A stretch of 64,000 bases of DNA from Auriscalpium vulgare (Eukaryota; Basidiomycota; Agaricomycetes; Russulales; Auriscalpiaceae): positions 62,001 through 126,000 of the forward strand of contig JAHBBC010000039.1 of the NCBI GenBank assembly GCA_019915015.1. Reading direction: 5' to 3'. The position numbers and the translations under genes are program-made. Below, piece after piece: positions 48,460 through 59,416 of the stretch (its first letter is position 1; the number at the start of each line of letters is the position of its first letter). The notes below the pieces were generated by a model. It had not been told where the DNA came from. It worked only from the letters and a program-made list of their open reading frames with translations, and ran no database searches.

Positions 48460-51400
48460 ACCAGTAGTCCAGGCGATGGTGGAAAGCGAACCAGAGCTCT
48501 TTCCGTTCGACTTTGACCAGGACGAAGGGGCAGGAGAGGACGAGAAGGTGGTGAGGGGATTCGCGGACCATATGCCCGAAACCTTTCTGCAAGCCCTGGG
48601 ACACCAGCCAACGGAGTTGCCCGAGGGGACGCGTGTAGGAGAAGTCATTGTGGAGGTTCTGATGGGAGATCTAGGAGAAGCAGGAGAAGGGGAACCAGAC
48701 CCTGAGCCGTTGGAAGTCGCCAAGGAATCGCTGGCCCTCCGTTCGATCTTGCCACTAGTCGACAACCAAGCGCACATTGAGGCAGTCGTGGATCCCGGGT
48801 CGCAGATTATTTCCATGTCCGAGGATGTATGCCATTACCTCGGGCTGCATTACGATCCGAACGTTCGCCTGGATATGATATCGGCCAACAAAAGTCGCGA
48901 TAGGTCGCTAGGCCTGGCTAGAAACGTCCCGATGAAGATTGGGGGTATAACGCTGTACGTACAGGTGCATATCATCCGCAACCCGGCGTACGACATGCTC
49001 CTGGGGAGGCCCTTTGACGTTCTCACGGGAAGTACCGTGCAAAACTTTGCAGACGAGAGGCAGACAATCACGATCACGGACCCAAACACAGGAGTCATGG
49101 CGTCAATCCCCACTATTCCACGCGGCCGCAAGCGCATCTCGCGAACCCAGAAGCAGGGGGTGGAGGGTTTTCGCGACTAGAGGATTTGTTGGAGGACCAG
49201 GAGGAGGTAGGGCTGGTCGTGGGGTTCGAGCCCGATAAGCCTGATACTCTTAGAATGGAATCCCTGGTGTACCTCGAATCCTCGCCTACAATCGAAGATG
49301 TGCAGTCAGCTTATTTGTCAGTGTGCGACCTACCGGAGGAATACGCGGGAGTGTTCGCGAAGCGAGCGGAAGAAGGAGAGGAAGAGGAGGAACGAGCAAG
49401 AGCAGGGACGTTTATTTGGACGGCGGCAGACTGGGGAGACGGCGAGAGTGGGAGAGAAAGAGAGGAGGAAACGGACAGAGGTGAGCTACAGCCGACCGCG
49501 ATGCAGCGCGAAGTCTTTGCGGCCACGAAGAAGCGTTACAAGCCAGCACACCTCAAGGTAAAGCCCATTCGTACGGACCTGCCGGAGCACTTCCGGATCC
49601 TCAGAGAGATCAGAGGGGACCCCCTGGCGGATATGCCGCCGCTCCCAGAGAAGCCACCGGACTTCGTACCCACGGGAAGGTATACCGCGGAACGTCGCGA
49701 ACAATTTGACCGAGTCCACGACGGAGATTTCCTATGGCCGGAAGAAAGGAAGCTCATGCATGCATTTATGTGCGCACAAAACGAGGCATTTGCCTGGGAC
49801 GACTCGGAGCGGGGCCGCTTCCGAGAAGACTTCTTCCCCCCCGTCACAATACCAGTAGTTCCGCATCGGCCGTGGGTTCAGCGAAATATTCCGATTCCGC
49901 CAGGGATATACGACAAGGTCATGGCGCTCATCAAGACCAAGATCGCCGCGGGAGTCTACGAGGACTCAAACTCGTCGTACCGCTCTAGGTGGTTCTGTGT
50001 GGTTAAGAAGGACGGGACCAGCCTCCGTATAGTCCATAGTCTGGAACCCCTGAATGCGGTGACCATCGCGCACTCAGGAGTACCCCCCTTCCCAGATCAT
50101 TTGGCGGAGCAGTTTGCGGGGCGGCCGTGCGGGGGAATTCTGGACCTCTACGTGGGCTATGACGAAAGGAGACTAGATGAAGCCTCAAGGGACCTCACGA
50201 CTTTCCAGACGCCGTACGGCGCAAAACGGCTGGTGACCCTGCCTATGGGGTGGACGAATTCCGTCCTGATCTTCCACGACGACGTGACCTTTATTCTCCA
50301 ACCGGAAATCCCACATATTACGGTGCCTTTTATAGACAACGTCCCCCTGAAGGGGCCGGACTCGGACTACAGGACGGAAGGCGGAGGATACGAAACGATC
50401 CCCGGCAACAACGGCATAAGGCGGTTCGTATGGGAACACTTTAACAACGTTAACAGGGTAGTCCAACGAATGCGCTACTGTCATGGCACGTTCTCAGGAT
50501 GGAAATCACAGCTGTGCGTACCAGAATTCTACGTGGTAGGGCATCGCTGCACACCGCAAGGAAGGATGGCAGACGAAGAAAAGGTCGCGAAGATTCGCAA
50601 TTGGGGGCCGTGCACGGACCTCTCAGACGTACGGGCTTTCTTGGGGACAGTTGGAGTCCTGCGCATCTTTATCCGTAACTTTGCGCACCGAGCCCATGCC
50701 TTGACACACCTGACGAGGAAGGACGTCCCGTTCGAATGGGGACCCGAACAGTCGCGAGCTATGGAGGACCTCAAGGAGGCAGTCCTCGCATCACCAGCGC
50801 TCCTACCGATTGATTACACGTCGGAGGCCCCCGTGATCCTAGCGGTAGACACCTCGTACATCGCGGTGGGTTTCCTATTGAGTCAGGCGGACCCCAACGT
50901 TCCCCAAGACAGGAAGAGACGCCGATATTCTCGATTTGGTAGCATCGCGCTAAACGATCGCGAAGCGCGGTTCTCGCAGCCCAAGCTGGAGCTCTATGGT
51001 CTTTTTCGAGCCCTGCGGGCCCTTAAAAGTCTACCTGATAGGGGTGAGGAACCTGACCATTGAGGTCGACGCCAGGTATATCAAAGGCATGCTGGAAAAT
51101 CCTGACCTCGAGCCATCGGCCAGTATGAACAGGTGGATTATAGGCATCCTGATGTTCCATTTTGAGCTAGTGCACGTGCCGGGACTCTTCCACGGGCCCG
51201 ACGGCCTATCCAGGAGGCGTAGGCAACCAGGAGACGCTCTGGAACAGGAAGACGACTTTGACGACTGGGTTGATGCGGTGTATGGTTTCGCACATATCGT
51301 AAACATGGTAGTCCCGAAGACAGCGCAAGAGAGAGCCTCGCGACGGCAAGATGGATGGACGGGGCCAGGAAGCATACCAGACGAACATGGGGCTGGTTCA

Positions 51401-51845
51401 AGCCAGGACGCGATACGTCGCGAGGAGGCCCGGCGCTCCCACGATGAACCGGCCGACGTCTGGGCAACTACGGTCCAAATGCAACCCGCACCAGTACAGG
51501 ACGCGACGTATCGCGATGTTCCCAGATCAGACAAGGCTCATGAAGCTGACAAGCGGCTGGAACTAGTCAGGGACTGGTTAGGGACCCTGGCGCGGCCGGC
51601 GGACTTGACCGACGAACAGTTCGCTCGTTTCGCTCGATACGCGCTCCAGTTCTTCAAGGATGGGGACCGCCTTTTCAAAAGGCACCACCAAGGCAGGCAC
51701 CAACTCGTGCTGGGAGGAGACCGACGTATCGCGGTCCTCAAAGCAGCTCATGACGATGTCGGACACAAAGGCGTCTACGCGACGCGGATGATGCTGTTGG
51801 AGCGTTTCTGGTGGCCATACGTGAACGCAGACATGGCCAGGGAAG
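48460..51845 (+). pseudogene. Inner element protease-RT-RNase H-partial integrase
   Basis: Continues gag after element D. The protease region has AVVDPGSQIISM (DPG where DSG/DTG is usual) and MLLGRPFDVL. A frame-0 stop at 49178-49180 is preceded by a -1 slip site (49165-49171). RT follows in the -1 frame: WFCVVKKDGTSLRIVHSL, TLPMGWTNS and the active-site position VPFIDNVPLKGP (FIDN where YLDD/FADD-type motifs are usual). RNase H shows LAVDTSYIAVGFLLS. One extra A in the run at about 51026-51029 shifts the frame again; reading continues as VYLIGVRNLTIEVDARYIKG. The integrase zinc domain gives AHDDVGHKGVYATRMMLLERFWWP and then stops at MAREGGR; the Cys pair, the catalytic core and any chromodomain are missing. 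The copy is non-autonomous. Confidence 0.85.
49165..49171 (+). other. Candidate -1 ribosomal frameshift heptamer
   Basis: G GGT TTT in the protease reading frame matches the X XXY YYZ slippery rule. It lies three codons before the frame-0 TAG (49178-49180), and the RT frame is open in -1 from exactly this point. It would join gag-protease to RT. Confidence 0.55.
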
Positions 51846-52113
51846 GGGGGAGATAGGGAGAGGTGAGGGGAGGAAAGAGAGAGACGGAGAGGTCGAGGCG
51901 CAACGCGTCGCGTTAAAACGGGGCGCCGCGCCAGCGTGTGGGTTTTTGCTTCCGACGTGGAAGCAGAGCGGGCCCGCCGGGCCGCGACAGGTGCGGCGCT
52001 TACCTTCACACGGCTTAGCGAGCGTTCGCGCGCGAGTCAAGAAGAAGGGATAGGGAACGGAATGGCATTACTGGGCCCTAAGGGCGCCTTGGGCAAATTA
52101 CAGGAATCGCTCG

Positions 52114-53022
52114 CTACGCGGGCGCACCGGACCCAGACGCACCATTGGGCGCGGGAGTCCGGGCGCGGTTACCCCCATTCCTACGACCAGCCCGTCGACT
52201 CAGGGCATCAGGAGGCCTCGGGCCCACGACCTCAACAAGGTTGGGGACCCCCCACGAGAACGCGATAGAGCCGCGGCGGATGACTCGGTGAGTAAGCGGC
52301 GGGAAGGGAAGGGCGGTAAGCATACGGCGCATAGGACCGGCACCGGCGAGGTGGTCGAGGACCGCGGCAACTTCGCAGGCATCGTACAGCAGCTTTCCCG
52401 CGGTGCCTTCGAGGCGAGTGACGGCGTGGCGCAGGTGGCTGGCGTTCAATTGGTCCGCCCAAACGAAGTCGCGAAGCTCCGCGACCAACTTGAGGCCGGG
52501 AACGAGATAGTCGGCGGCTTCACGGACGTTCGCACGATGGGCAGCCTGCAACGAGGGACTCGCGGCCGCAAGGAAGTCGAGGACGCCAATGTCGCGGGGG
52601 TGGGTCATTCCGATCACGGCGCGGTTCAAGGGGAGCATGAGGGCCCCGACCAGCCCGTCGGCGTGGTCGAGGTCGTCACTCAAACGATCGAGGTCGCGAA
52701 GGAATAACTCGGCAACACGGGTGGCAAGGCCGTCGGGACGGGGGGCAAACTCGGGGCCGAACAGCGCTGCCAAGTTGACCTCGAAAGTTGCCCGGCCGTG
52801 AAGTTGGTGACGGTACAGCAACCAAACGGAGCGCTCCACCAGGTGGGCCAAGGAGTCCACATGGACCACGTGAGGAAGCAGAGCGACGCTGGGTGGCTGC
52901 CCCGGGGCGTTGTCCCCTCCGAACGGAATATTTCCTACGATATTCGCGCGAATGGGGGCGGTTTGTTCGAACGTTTCGGGAAAGCGCTCCGCTAGGTAGG
53001 AGAGCGTCGAGACGACGGTCAT
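52114..53022 (-). CDS. Antisense gene Y in the inner element, unknown
   Basis: A 302-codon minus-strand frame beginning MTVVSTLSYLAERFPETF. It is mostly helical and hydrophobic-balanced (HVVHVDSLAHLVERSVWLLY, AELFLRDLDRLSDDLDHADGLVGAL, NVREAADYLVPGLKLVAELR) and ends in a basic, Gly/Ala-rich tail. The frame is open upstream to a likely acceptor (CCCCTTTTCAG near 53060). Further upstream, coding-like stretches (53101-53615: SWAHAGGSVWVAICRDN, DYLLHMQAVLLRAF, AWLQEISDLLVRRP) suggest X and Y could be one long gene broken by a one-base shift in a C-run near 53325. No homology recognised. It sits where the integrase core should be. Confidence 0.55.
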   Translation of the reverse strand: MTVVSTLSYLAERFPETFEQTAPIRANIVGNIPFGGDNAPGQPPSVALLPHVVHVDSLAHLVERSVWLLYRHQLHGRATFEVNLAALFGPEFAPRPDGLATRVAELFLRDLDRLSDDLDHADGLVGALMLPLNRAVIGMTHPRDIGVLDFLAAASPSLQAAHRANVREAADYLVPGLKLVAELRDFVWADQLNASHLRHAVTRLEGTAGKLLYDACEVAAVLDHLAGAGPMRRMLTALPFPPLTHRVIRRGSIAFSWGVPNLVEVVGPRPPDALSRRAGRRNGGNRARTPAPNGASGSGAPA

Positions 53023-53605
53023 GGACGCGAGGGCCGGTAGGGTAAAATGCGACGTCTCGCGATGGTCCTGCTGAAAAGGGGGGAAGAAGCGAAGACAACG
53101 TCAGTACGAGGCCGGGATGAGGGAAAAGAGGGCCGCGGGACGACGCACCAATAGGTCGGAGATCTCCTGAAGCCAGGCAACGGCGGCCGCGGGAAATGAG
53201 GAAGTGTCGGCACCAGGCAAGGGCACCTCAACCGGATGTATCAACAGCTGGTACAGCCGGAAACGCGAAAACGCGCGGAGAAGGACGGCCTGCATGTGGA
53301 GGAGGTAGTCGGACGGACTGGGGCGTTGAGGGTTTTGGAAAAGGCCATCGTCGCAGCCCCCTCATATAGGCGGCGCGAGTAGGGAAAGAGGCACACCATC
53401 GCGGCGTCGCGATACAGCGCGAAGACCAAAACACGAGGGTCTCGCCGGAGTTCCGGCCAACGTGGGTTATCGCGACAGATCGCGACCCAGACGGAGCCTC
53501 CGGCATGGGCCCAGGAGCTTATCGCAAGGCATCGCGAAACGTGGCACAGGGACAGGGGGAAGCCGCACATGGCTCCTGGTTCCATTTCAATAGCTATGGA
53601 ACATT

Positions 53606-55437
53606 CTACAGACATTGGCCCGGGAATATACCTATTCCTCGCGCTCCATCAGAAGCTCGATCACCTCCCCTCCTCGACTTCTTCCGAGCTGGCAATGGGC
53701 GGCGGTATCTCCCCGCGTAGGTAGGAGACGCGGAGGGGGCCGTCGGCGCTGGTACCGTGGGGTGCGCGGGGAAGGGAAGAGGGCCCGGCTGGTCCGAGGG
53801 ATGGACTATGGCATCGAAGCCTAGGGGTATCTCAGCTATGGCTTGGGAGGAGGAGATGTGCGAGAGGCGCGCAGAACTGATCTGCTCGATGGCGCGAATC
53901 GAGGCCACGCTGATATCCTGGACCAGGAAGTCTGCGGGCTGGAGGTTGGCCAGGAGGCGGGACCCTAATCCCCATGCGTCCAGCATCCCGCCCATACAGG
54001 TTGCCATTGCGGCCCAGCGCATGTCGAGGCGATCCAACACCAGTGGCCAGTCCGCCCAAATATCGCGAAACGTGTCGAAGGCCTCGGAAATGGTGGTAAA
54101 GTCCCGTAACATATCCACCGAGTCCTCCGCGAGGCCCCCCAATAGGTAGTACACCACGCCCGTGGTGAGGCGGCCCGCGTAGGCACGAGAGTGGGGGGAG
54201 CTGGAGGCACCACGGACGTGGTAGGCCAGGGCGCGGCACACGGCGTCTTCGCGGGTAATAACAAACATCCCATGGACGGCCCGGGTGTCGAAATCACGTA
54301 GGAGCCAGCTCTGCATCCCCTGAGGACGCAGGGTGGGGAAGGCGCCATGCAACTCCGTGATTTCATGGAGGTAGGATTCGACAGAACCGTCTCCGAAGTA
54401 GTACACGGTCCAGAGCCCAGCCTCCACGATGGTGATCAAGACGTGGAGTTCCGCGTCGGTAGCGTCGGCAGGGAAAGGGGAGAACATCTGGGACCACCGC
54501 GGGCTGGCGCGCGCTGAGTCGGGGAGGGTACGCATGAGGGTGCCCTCGAAGCGCTGGGCGAGAGGGGCGGACGCTGGAACGAGCTTCACCATGAACTCGA
54601 GGATCGGCGAGGTGAAGTGGAAGGCAAGATCGCGCAGGCTGCGGGACGCGCGGATTGAAGAAAGGGTCTGGAATTGAGTTCATCATCAGCCAAGCCGGGA
54701 AAAGACGCGGTTACGATTCCTATGAATCGTTGCTTATGTCATCTACATACAGCATTTTTTCGACCCATGCAACGACAGTCTGTGTCGCCTTTTTTGGGAA
54801 TTTACTCCCACGCTATGTCTACTCACGCTTTACCCCTCCTCACTTTCGCTCCACAAAACATACACAAATGATTGCCTACATACACCATTTATTAGACCAT
54901 GCAGCACATACAGAAGTTGCAGAACAGTGATGTTGGAAGAACTAAGCAGCACCAGATAACGCAGGCAGAAATACGATGACATCACTCCGGGGTTTTGAAT
55001 TACATTTAGAACCCGGAATGATGTCATCACCCTTGATCCCACAATGACCACCTCAGGCTGCAACTGCACAATTTCATGCCCTCCGGTGTCGCCCAATGGT
55101 GCACATTAATGCCCACCGTTGTTTGGTACCCCTAGGGCCACCCAGTTGTGTTTTAGTGTCCAATTATGTCTCAATGCTATTATTTAATGTATATATTTGA
55201 TTATGTAACCAGAAACCACTTTGAGCGGAATCGTACTGCCGCGCTACACGTCGGCCCACTCCCAGCAAGTCGGGGACCAGCACGCACCACGAGCTGGTTG
55301 ACTTTGTCGGCCCACTCTAGACGTAGCGCAACCTCCCGTTCGGCATCCCCAAGGTCAAAACCAGCGAAGGGGGCCTGCGTCAACAGGCGGAGGAGGTCGA
55401 GGTTGTTGGCGGTGGCAGACGCTGCGGGGAGGGACAT
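53606..55437 (-). CDS. Antisense gene X in the inner element, 403 aa, spliced, unknown
   Basis: Exon 1 55437-55288 (MSLPAASATANN to ADKVNQLV, 50 codons), exon 2 54667-53606 (TLSSIRASRSLRDLAFHF to FPGQCL-stop). The phase-0 intron is 61 nt after removal of element C, with donor GTGCGT, branch CTGATG and acceptor TTCCAG. The protein is alpha-helical without recognised motifs (VLITIVEAGLWTVYYFGDGS, YYLLGGLAEDSVDMLRDF, RWAAMATCMGGMLDAW) and ends in a basic patch PARKKSRRGGDR. A TATA box lies 60-70 nt upstream of the ATG. Its stop overlaps the ATG at 53615 by 10 nt; alternatively a 38-nt GT-AG intron there (GTATAT...CATAG) would fuse it in frame to the next segment. It is oriented opposite to gag-pol. 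Captured host gene or element-specific antisense ORF: undecided. Confidence 0.6.
54712..55270 (+). mobile_element. Element C: small helentron-like element in an intron
   Basis: 559 bp. 5' end TACGATTCCTATGAATCG, with an immediate hairpin ACGATTC/GAATCGT. 3' part: GGAATCGTA (55227-55235), CT, bulged hairpin GCCGCG/CG-t-CGGC (55238-55255), then exactly 14 nt (55256-55269, CCACTCCCAGCAAG) and T. AT-rich, no coding. Removing it leaves a normal 61-nt intron of antisense gene X, so splicing could tolerate it. Its 3' end resembles element D more than A/B. Confidence 0.72.
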
Positions 55438-55496
55438 CGCGGGACAGAAATCGGCAAAGGGATGCTACAAGCGACGTTATCGCGAAAGGTCGCGAG

Positions 55497-55508
55497 CCCT
55501 TATATGCC
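55497..55508 (-). promoter_or_regulatory. TATA box of antisense gene X
   Basis: On the minus strand GGCATATAAGGG lies about 60-70 nt before the ATG at 55437, between the gene and the 3' LTR. Confidence 0.5.
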
Positions 55509-55553
55509 GCTTCCGCACGGTTCCTGGCAACTGGGGACAGTTGCAGTTTCAGT

Positions 55554-55565
55554 TGGGGGGAGAAA
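55554..55565 (+). other. Polypurine tract of the inner element
   Basis: GGGGGGAGAAA directly abuts the 3' LTR start TGATA. Confidence 0.8.
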
Positions 55566-56223
55566 TGATAGGTTCAGGCCGCGGGCAAGCGTGTAGCGAG
55601 ACGTCGCGAGACGGGGAAGCAGCATGCGAGGCGCAGGGTCGCGGGAGCGGGGGTGATGGGAACATGGTCCGGCGACCCAGGAGCAACCGGGACTGGCGAC
55701 GGAACGGATCACCGGAACGGGCTAGATCGGGAGGGCTTAGCGACGTAGGTAGAGCCACTACTTAGGGAGCTGCGCGAGACGTAGCAACCCAATCAACCTG
55801 TGGGCGGCGCAAGCCACCCACACCCTTTACCTCACAGAAACTGTAGCCTGAGGCGCTACCAGACTTAGGAAGGAAGGACCCCACCGATGTGGGAACAGGT
55901 AGGCAGGCGGACAGGCAAGAGGGGGTGCGACGGCCCATAGGCGGACGCTTCGCACACGGGTGCGAAGCACTCGGAGGAGGATCCCGCAGAGGGCATCCCC
56001 AGGCAGGTGAGTGTTTAGTTTGGTGTTTAGGCGGTAGGAGGTGGCCCCGCACGACCGCGGGGAGGGCACGAAGCGCAACAGCGACACGAACACCTTCCCC
56101 CCCTCAGCAAGACTAGTCACCCGGACTGGATCGCGACGTATAGGAGGCAGTGTTGGTGGTTGTTGTCCTGTGAGGCACTCGCCGCACGCCCCGCTAGGGT
56201 CCGTCCCGGGTGAAAGCGTATCA
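55566..56223 (+). repeat. 3' LTR of the inner element
   Basis: 658 bp, about 99.5% identical to 41265-41921. Differences are G/A at 55671 or nearby, A/G five bases before the end, and one extra C near 56102. Confidence 0.95.
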
Positions 56224-56227
56224 GCGG

Positions 56228-59200
56228 TTACGCGGTCCTCTACGTACTGCCGCCTCGTCTCCTCAGTCTGATTGTACCACCAAACTATGGCGTGTACGTT
56301 GATTGTCTCAATATCGCCGAGTTCGAAGTCGCGCAACAGATAAGCATCCGTAGGGACGCTATCTGCGAATTCCTCGTCGAACATCAGGCGAGCGGGGAAG
56401 TGCCCATCATTCGTGATGGGGTGAGGTATTCCAGGGCGCATTGGGAGCCCCGTACCTCGCCAGCGTCGCAACCCGTCCGCCTGGTGCTGAGCGTACGTGA
56501 ACCCGTACTCCCTGGGGTAACCGGCGAACTCGTTGCCATCAACGACTCCCGGCAGCGTAGTCTGTGGGTTTGGGCCCGGTGCGTGACCGAGCGAAAGCGC
56601 GGCTCGCACCATGCTTTTGATCCCAGTTCCCGGGGAGTCAGGCGGGGAGTATGATCTTGGGGGCGCGACTCTGTTGACGCGGGATGGCCCTGGTATTGGG
56701 CGCGAGGGGCCTGGTACAGAGTATGCAGGACCGGGCAATCCGATTGGGATCATCCGCTGCAGGTACCGTACGGCGTCCTCCCCCAATAGCCGTCCCAGGT
56801 CGACAGCCTGCTGTGTGGGGGCTGGCCCCAGCTCTACCAGTCCAGGCATGTCGTCAAAGTCCGAGCCCGAGGTTGCGTTGTCCTCCTCATCGCTTGCGGG
56901 TGTGGCTCTCATCGAGAACATGCGCATGCTTGCGAGACGGAGTGGGGGCCCCTCGTCATCCTCTGACGGGGGGTCTAGATATTCCATATCTTCGACGTAG
57001 TCGTCTGACGACGCCCAGCGCTCCTCAGGAGTCTCTTTGTCGTCGTCGGCACGCTCATCGTCCCCAGGGGATGACTCGTTGCCCTGCGTCTCAGGTTCCC
57101 CCGATTGGTCGTCCTCCGAGTTGTCATCGACTACTCTAGAGGCAAACATGCGGGGTTTGCCGAATTGCGGGCAAGTGGGGTCACTTGAGTAGTGTCCCGT
57201 CTGTCCGCATCCAAAACACGTTACAGGTTTACCATCCTTGCCTACCGCGGCACGGGGCTGTCCACCGGGACGGCCCTGTAGCTTCTGCGGGTGGGGGGTA
57301 CTGTCGGGACGAGGTCTCTCTGGGCCACTTCCCGTGCGTGTCCGAGATGAGGATTGGCCGACCCGGGCGGTCTGAGTCTGTCCTCGGGACGGCCTCACCC
57401 GCCGCGCAGTTGCACTCGAGGTCGCGGTCGACTTCCGGGTGTGTTCCACTGATTTATCAGTGGTGCGCGCGGGCGCCGTGCTCTGTCGCGAGTCGCGGAA
57501 CTTGCTCATAATCTTGCTGCCTTCCTCGATTTCGAGTGAGGCTTCAAGGAGCGCGTTCATATCAGAGTATTCGGCCGACAGCCCGCGCACTCGCAGCAGT
57601 ACATCGTTGTACTCCTCCGGAAGTCCGCTGAGGAACAGTCGTTTGAATGTATATTCATCCGGCTGTTCCACCATGCGTGAGGCTCGCTCCTTCAGTTCAC
57701 TGAAGAATCCCGCAATGCCTTTGCTTCGGGAAAAGCGTGACACCATAAACCGGGACGCAGCCGTCTGTGCTGAGGCACGGTGGATGAATCGGGAGTACAT
57801 CGCGGCGATGATGTCCTCGAATGTCCAGGCACGGTGTGCTCGGGTGGGGGCTTCCACCTCTTGGGTGTACCATCGGGCCGCTTCCCCTTCAAGGAAGGAC
57901 CCGAGCAGAGCTACGCGTTCCGCATCATGGTCTGGCCCTGTGACGTGGTACAGTCTCATCCACCGCAATACTTTCCCAAGCCAGAGCTCCAACGTGTCGA
58001 TGTCATCGACGCCGTTGTACGAACCGGGCATGGGTAGCTTGTAAGCTTTGGCCACTTGCGCGAGCAGAGCGGATGTCGGCTCGCCCACTTGTTCACGTAT
58101 GAGTGCAGCCAAACGCTCTAGTGTATATACAGTGGCATTGCGGAGCCGTGGGGCTTCGACGCGGTTAGTGGTAGTGTCCTTAGGACGCAGATCCGCGGCG
58201 CCGTGACTGTGGTGTCCTACGCGTCGCGCAATGTGGTCGCTGCGAACACTCTGCGGCTCTAAGCTCGCGTAGCGCGTGGACTGTGCAGTCATTGCGCTGA
58301 TTGGTTCGTCGCGCGTGTATGATGGACCGTCTCCGTAGTGAGAATCATGGTCATCGCTGTCATCCTCCTCAGGAGAATGGCGGTCCGCGAATTGTATACG
58401 CCGACGAGGAGTGTCTTTCCGCAATTGCGGTAGGAAGTGCTCGTGCACTCTCTGGCGGTGTCGATTAAGGCGGGCGGCCGCGCGAGTGCGCATGTCGAAA
58501 TCGACTGCCGTCTCGCCGTCCTCACGGACCGGCCTGGTCCATCCACTGGATGGCATTTCCGCATCGTCCGCCGTAGTGTCGTACTTCAATCCCGCGCCTC
58601 GATTGGCAGCGGGGGGTTTCTCCTCAGGAGTAGTGCCCTGCATTTTTGACTCGATGGCGGCGAGCGACCTGTATGCGTTACTGATGCTGGTGGATGTCTC
58701 CTGCATGACCCCACGGGTCGCTTGCCAGAGTTCCTCCATCTGTTTCACGAACATCTCACTGCCCTGCAGCTGGTCGCGTACGTTGCCCATGAGCCTGTCC
58801 ATCTCGAATGTATACGGGATGTCCGCGCGGACCGGGCGGATCGTGTCCTCGACTTCCCGCTCGGAACGGGTCACTGATCCGCCTGATGGTGTTGGTCCGG
58901 CCGGTCCTCTCGCTCGCGAGGGACTGCCCAACCGCGCGTATGGGTTGCTGAAGTCATTCAGCGAATTGCGGGTGGCCCGGAGGATATCGTCGTCGAATGG
59001 GGCGACGTCAAAGTCCTCCTCCTCAGCCTGCCCTGAATCCTCAGATTCATTTTCGGGGGTAATCGCACGTCCTTTGCCTTTATCGGGCGGACGTGGCAAT
59101 GTCTCGGATTCTTCCCGGGGATCACGGTGATCCGCGGGATCAGGGAGTGCATCCGGAGGTATCGCCTCGGGCAGTACCGCGGGGGCAGAGCCACTCGTCG

Positions 59201-59366
59201 CCATTGGCATCGAGTTGCTCGTCGCCACAGGCGCAGAGCTGCTCGTAGCGGGGCCTCCAGACCGACTTCCCCTTCCCTCGGTATGCGAGGTAGAGGTACC
59301 AGAGACCCTTGCCACTCGAGACGAGCGGCGAGGTTCTCCGGTGGGTGTGGGTTTCTTGGGTCCCAT
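56228..59366 (-). pseudogene. Outer element gag, cut by the inner element
   Basis: ATG at 59366 (MGPKKPTPTGEPRRS). Ser/Pro/charged N-terminal third; then a capsid-like region: LWLGKVLRWMRLYHVTG, LLGSFLEGEAARWYTQEV, AWTFEDIIAAMYSRFIH, ASRFMVSRFSRSKGIAGF, YTFKRLFLSGLPEEY. A CCHC-like knuckle follows, CFGCGQTGHYSSDPTC (about 57215), with six residues between His and the last Cys where four is usual. After an acidic linker (ESSPGDDERADDDKETPEE) the frame reaches DRVTA and meets the inner element; it resumes at 41264. Within the inserted LTR the frame stays open by chance. Confidence 0.9.
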
Positions 59367-59416
59367 GTTCGAAGGGTCGATATATTCGCTTTTAAATCCG
59401 GTGGGATTCAAAAAAG

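Larger units (their letters stand above)
41265..56223 (+). mobile_element. Inner Ty3/Gypsy element, 15 kb, integrase lost, antisense genes gained
   Basis: LTRs 41265-41921 and 55566-56223 begin TGATA and end TATCA and differ by two substitutions and one C-run indel. Target duplication GCGG (41261-41264, 56224-56227); removing one copy joins the outer gag-protease frame (...VEDRVTA|ALSLGMN...) exactly. Order on plus: gag, protease, RT, RNase H and half of an integrase zinc domain (to about 51845). Then come two antisense genes (52114-55437) in the place where the integrase core should be, then a polypurine tract GGGGGGAGAAA before the 3' LTR. It is interrupted by elements D (44315-48459) and C (54712-55270). 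Without them the internal part is about 8.9 kb. Confidence 0.95.

Noticed and set aside
55827..59411. A single 1194-codon minus-strand ORF as one gene
   Set aside because: The last ~130 codons lie in the 3' LTR of the inner element and are a chance extension; the true frame resumes at 41264.
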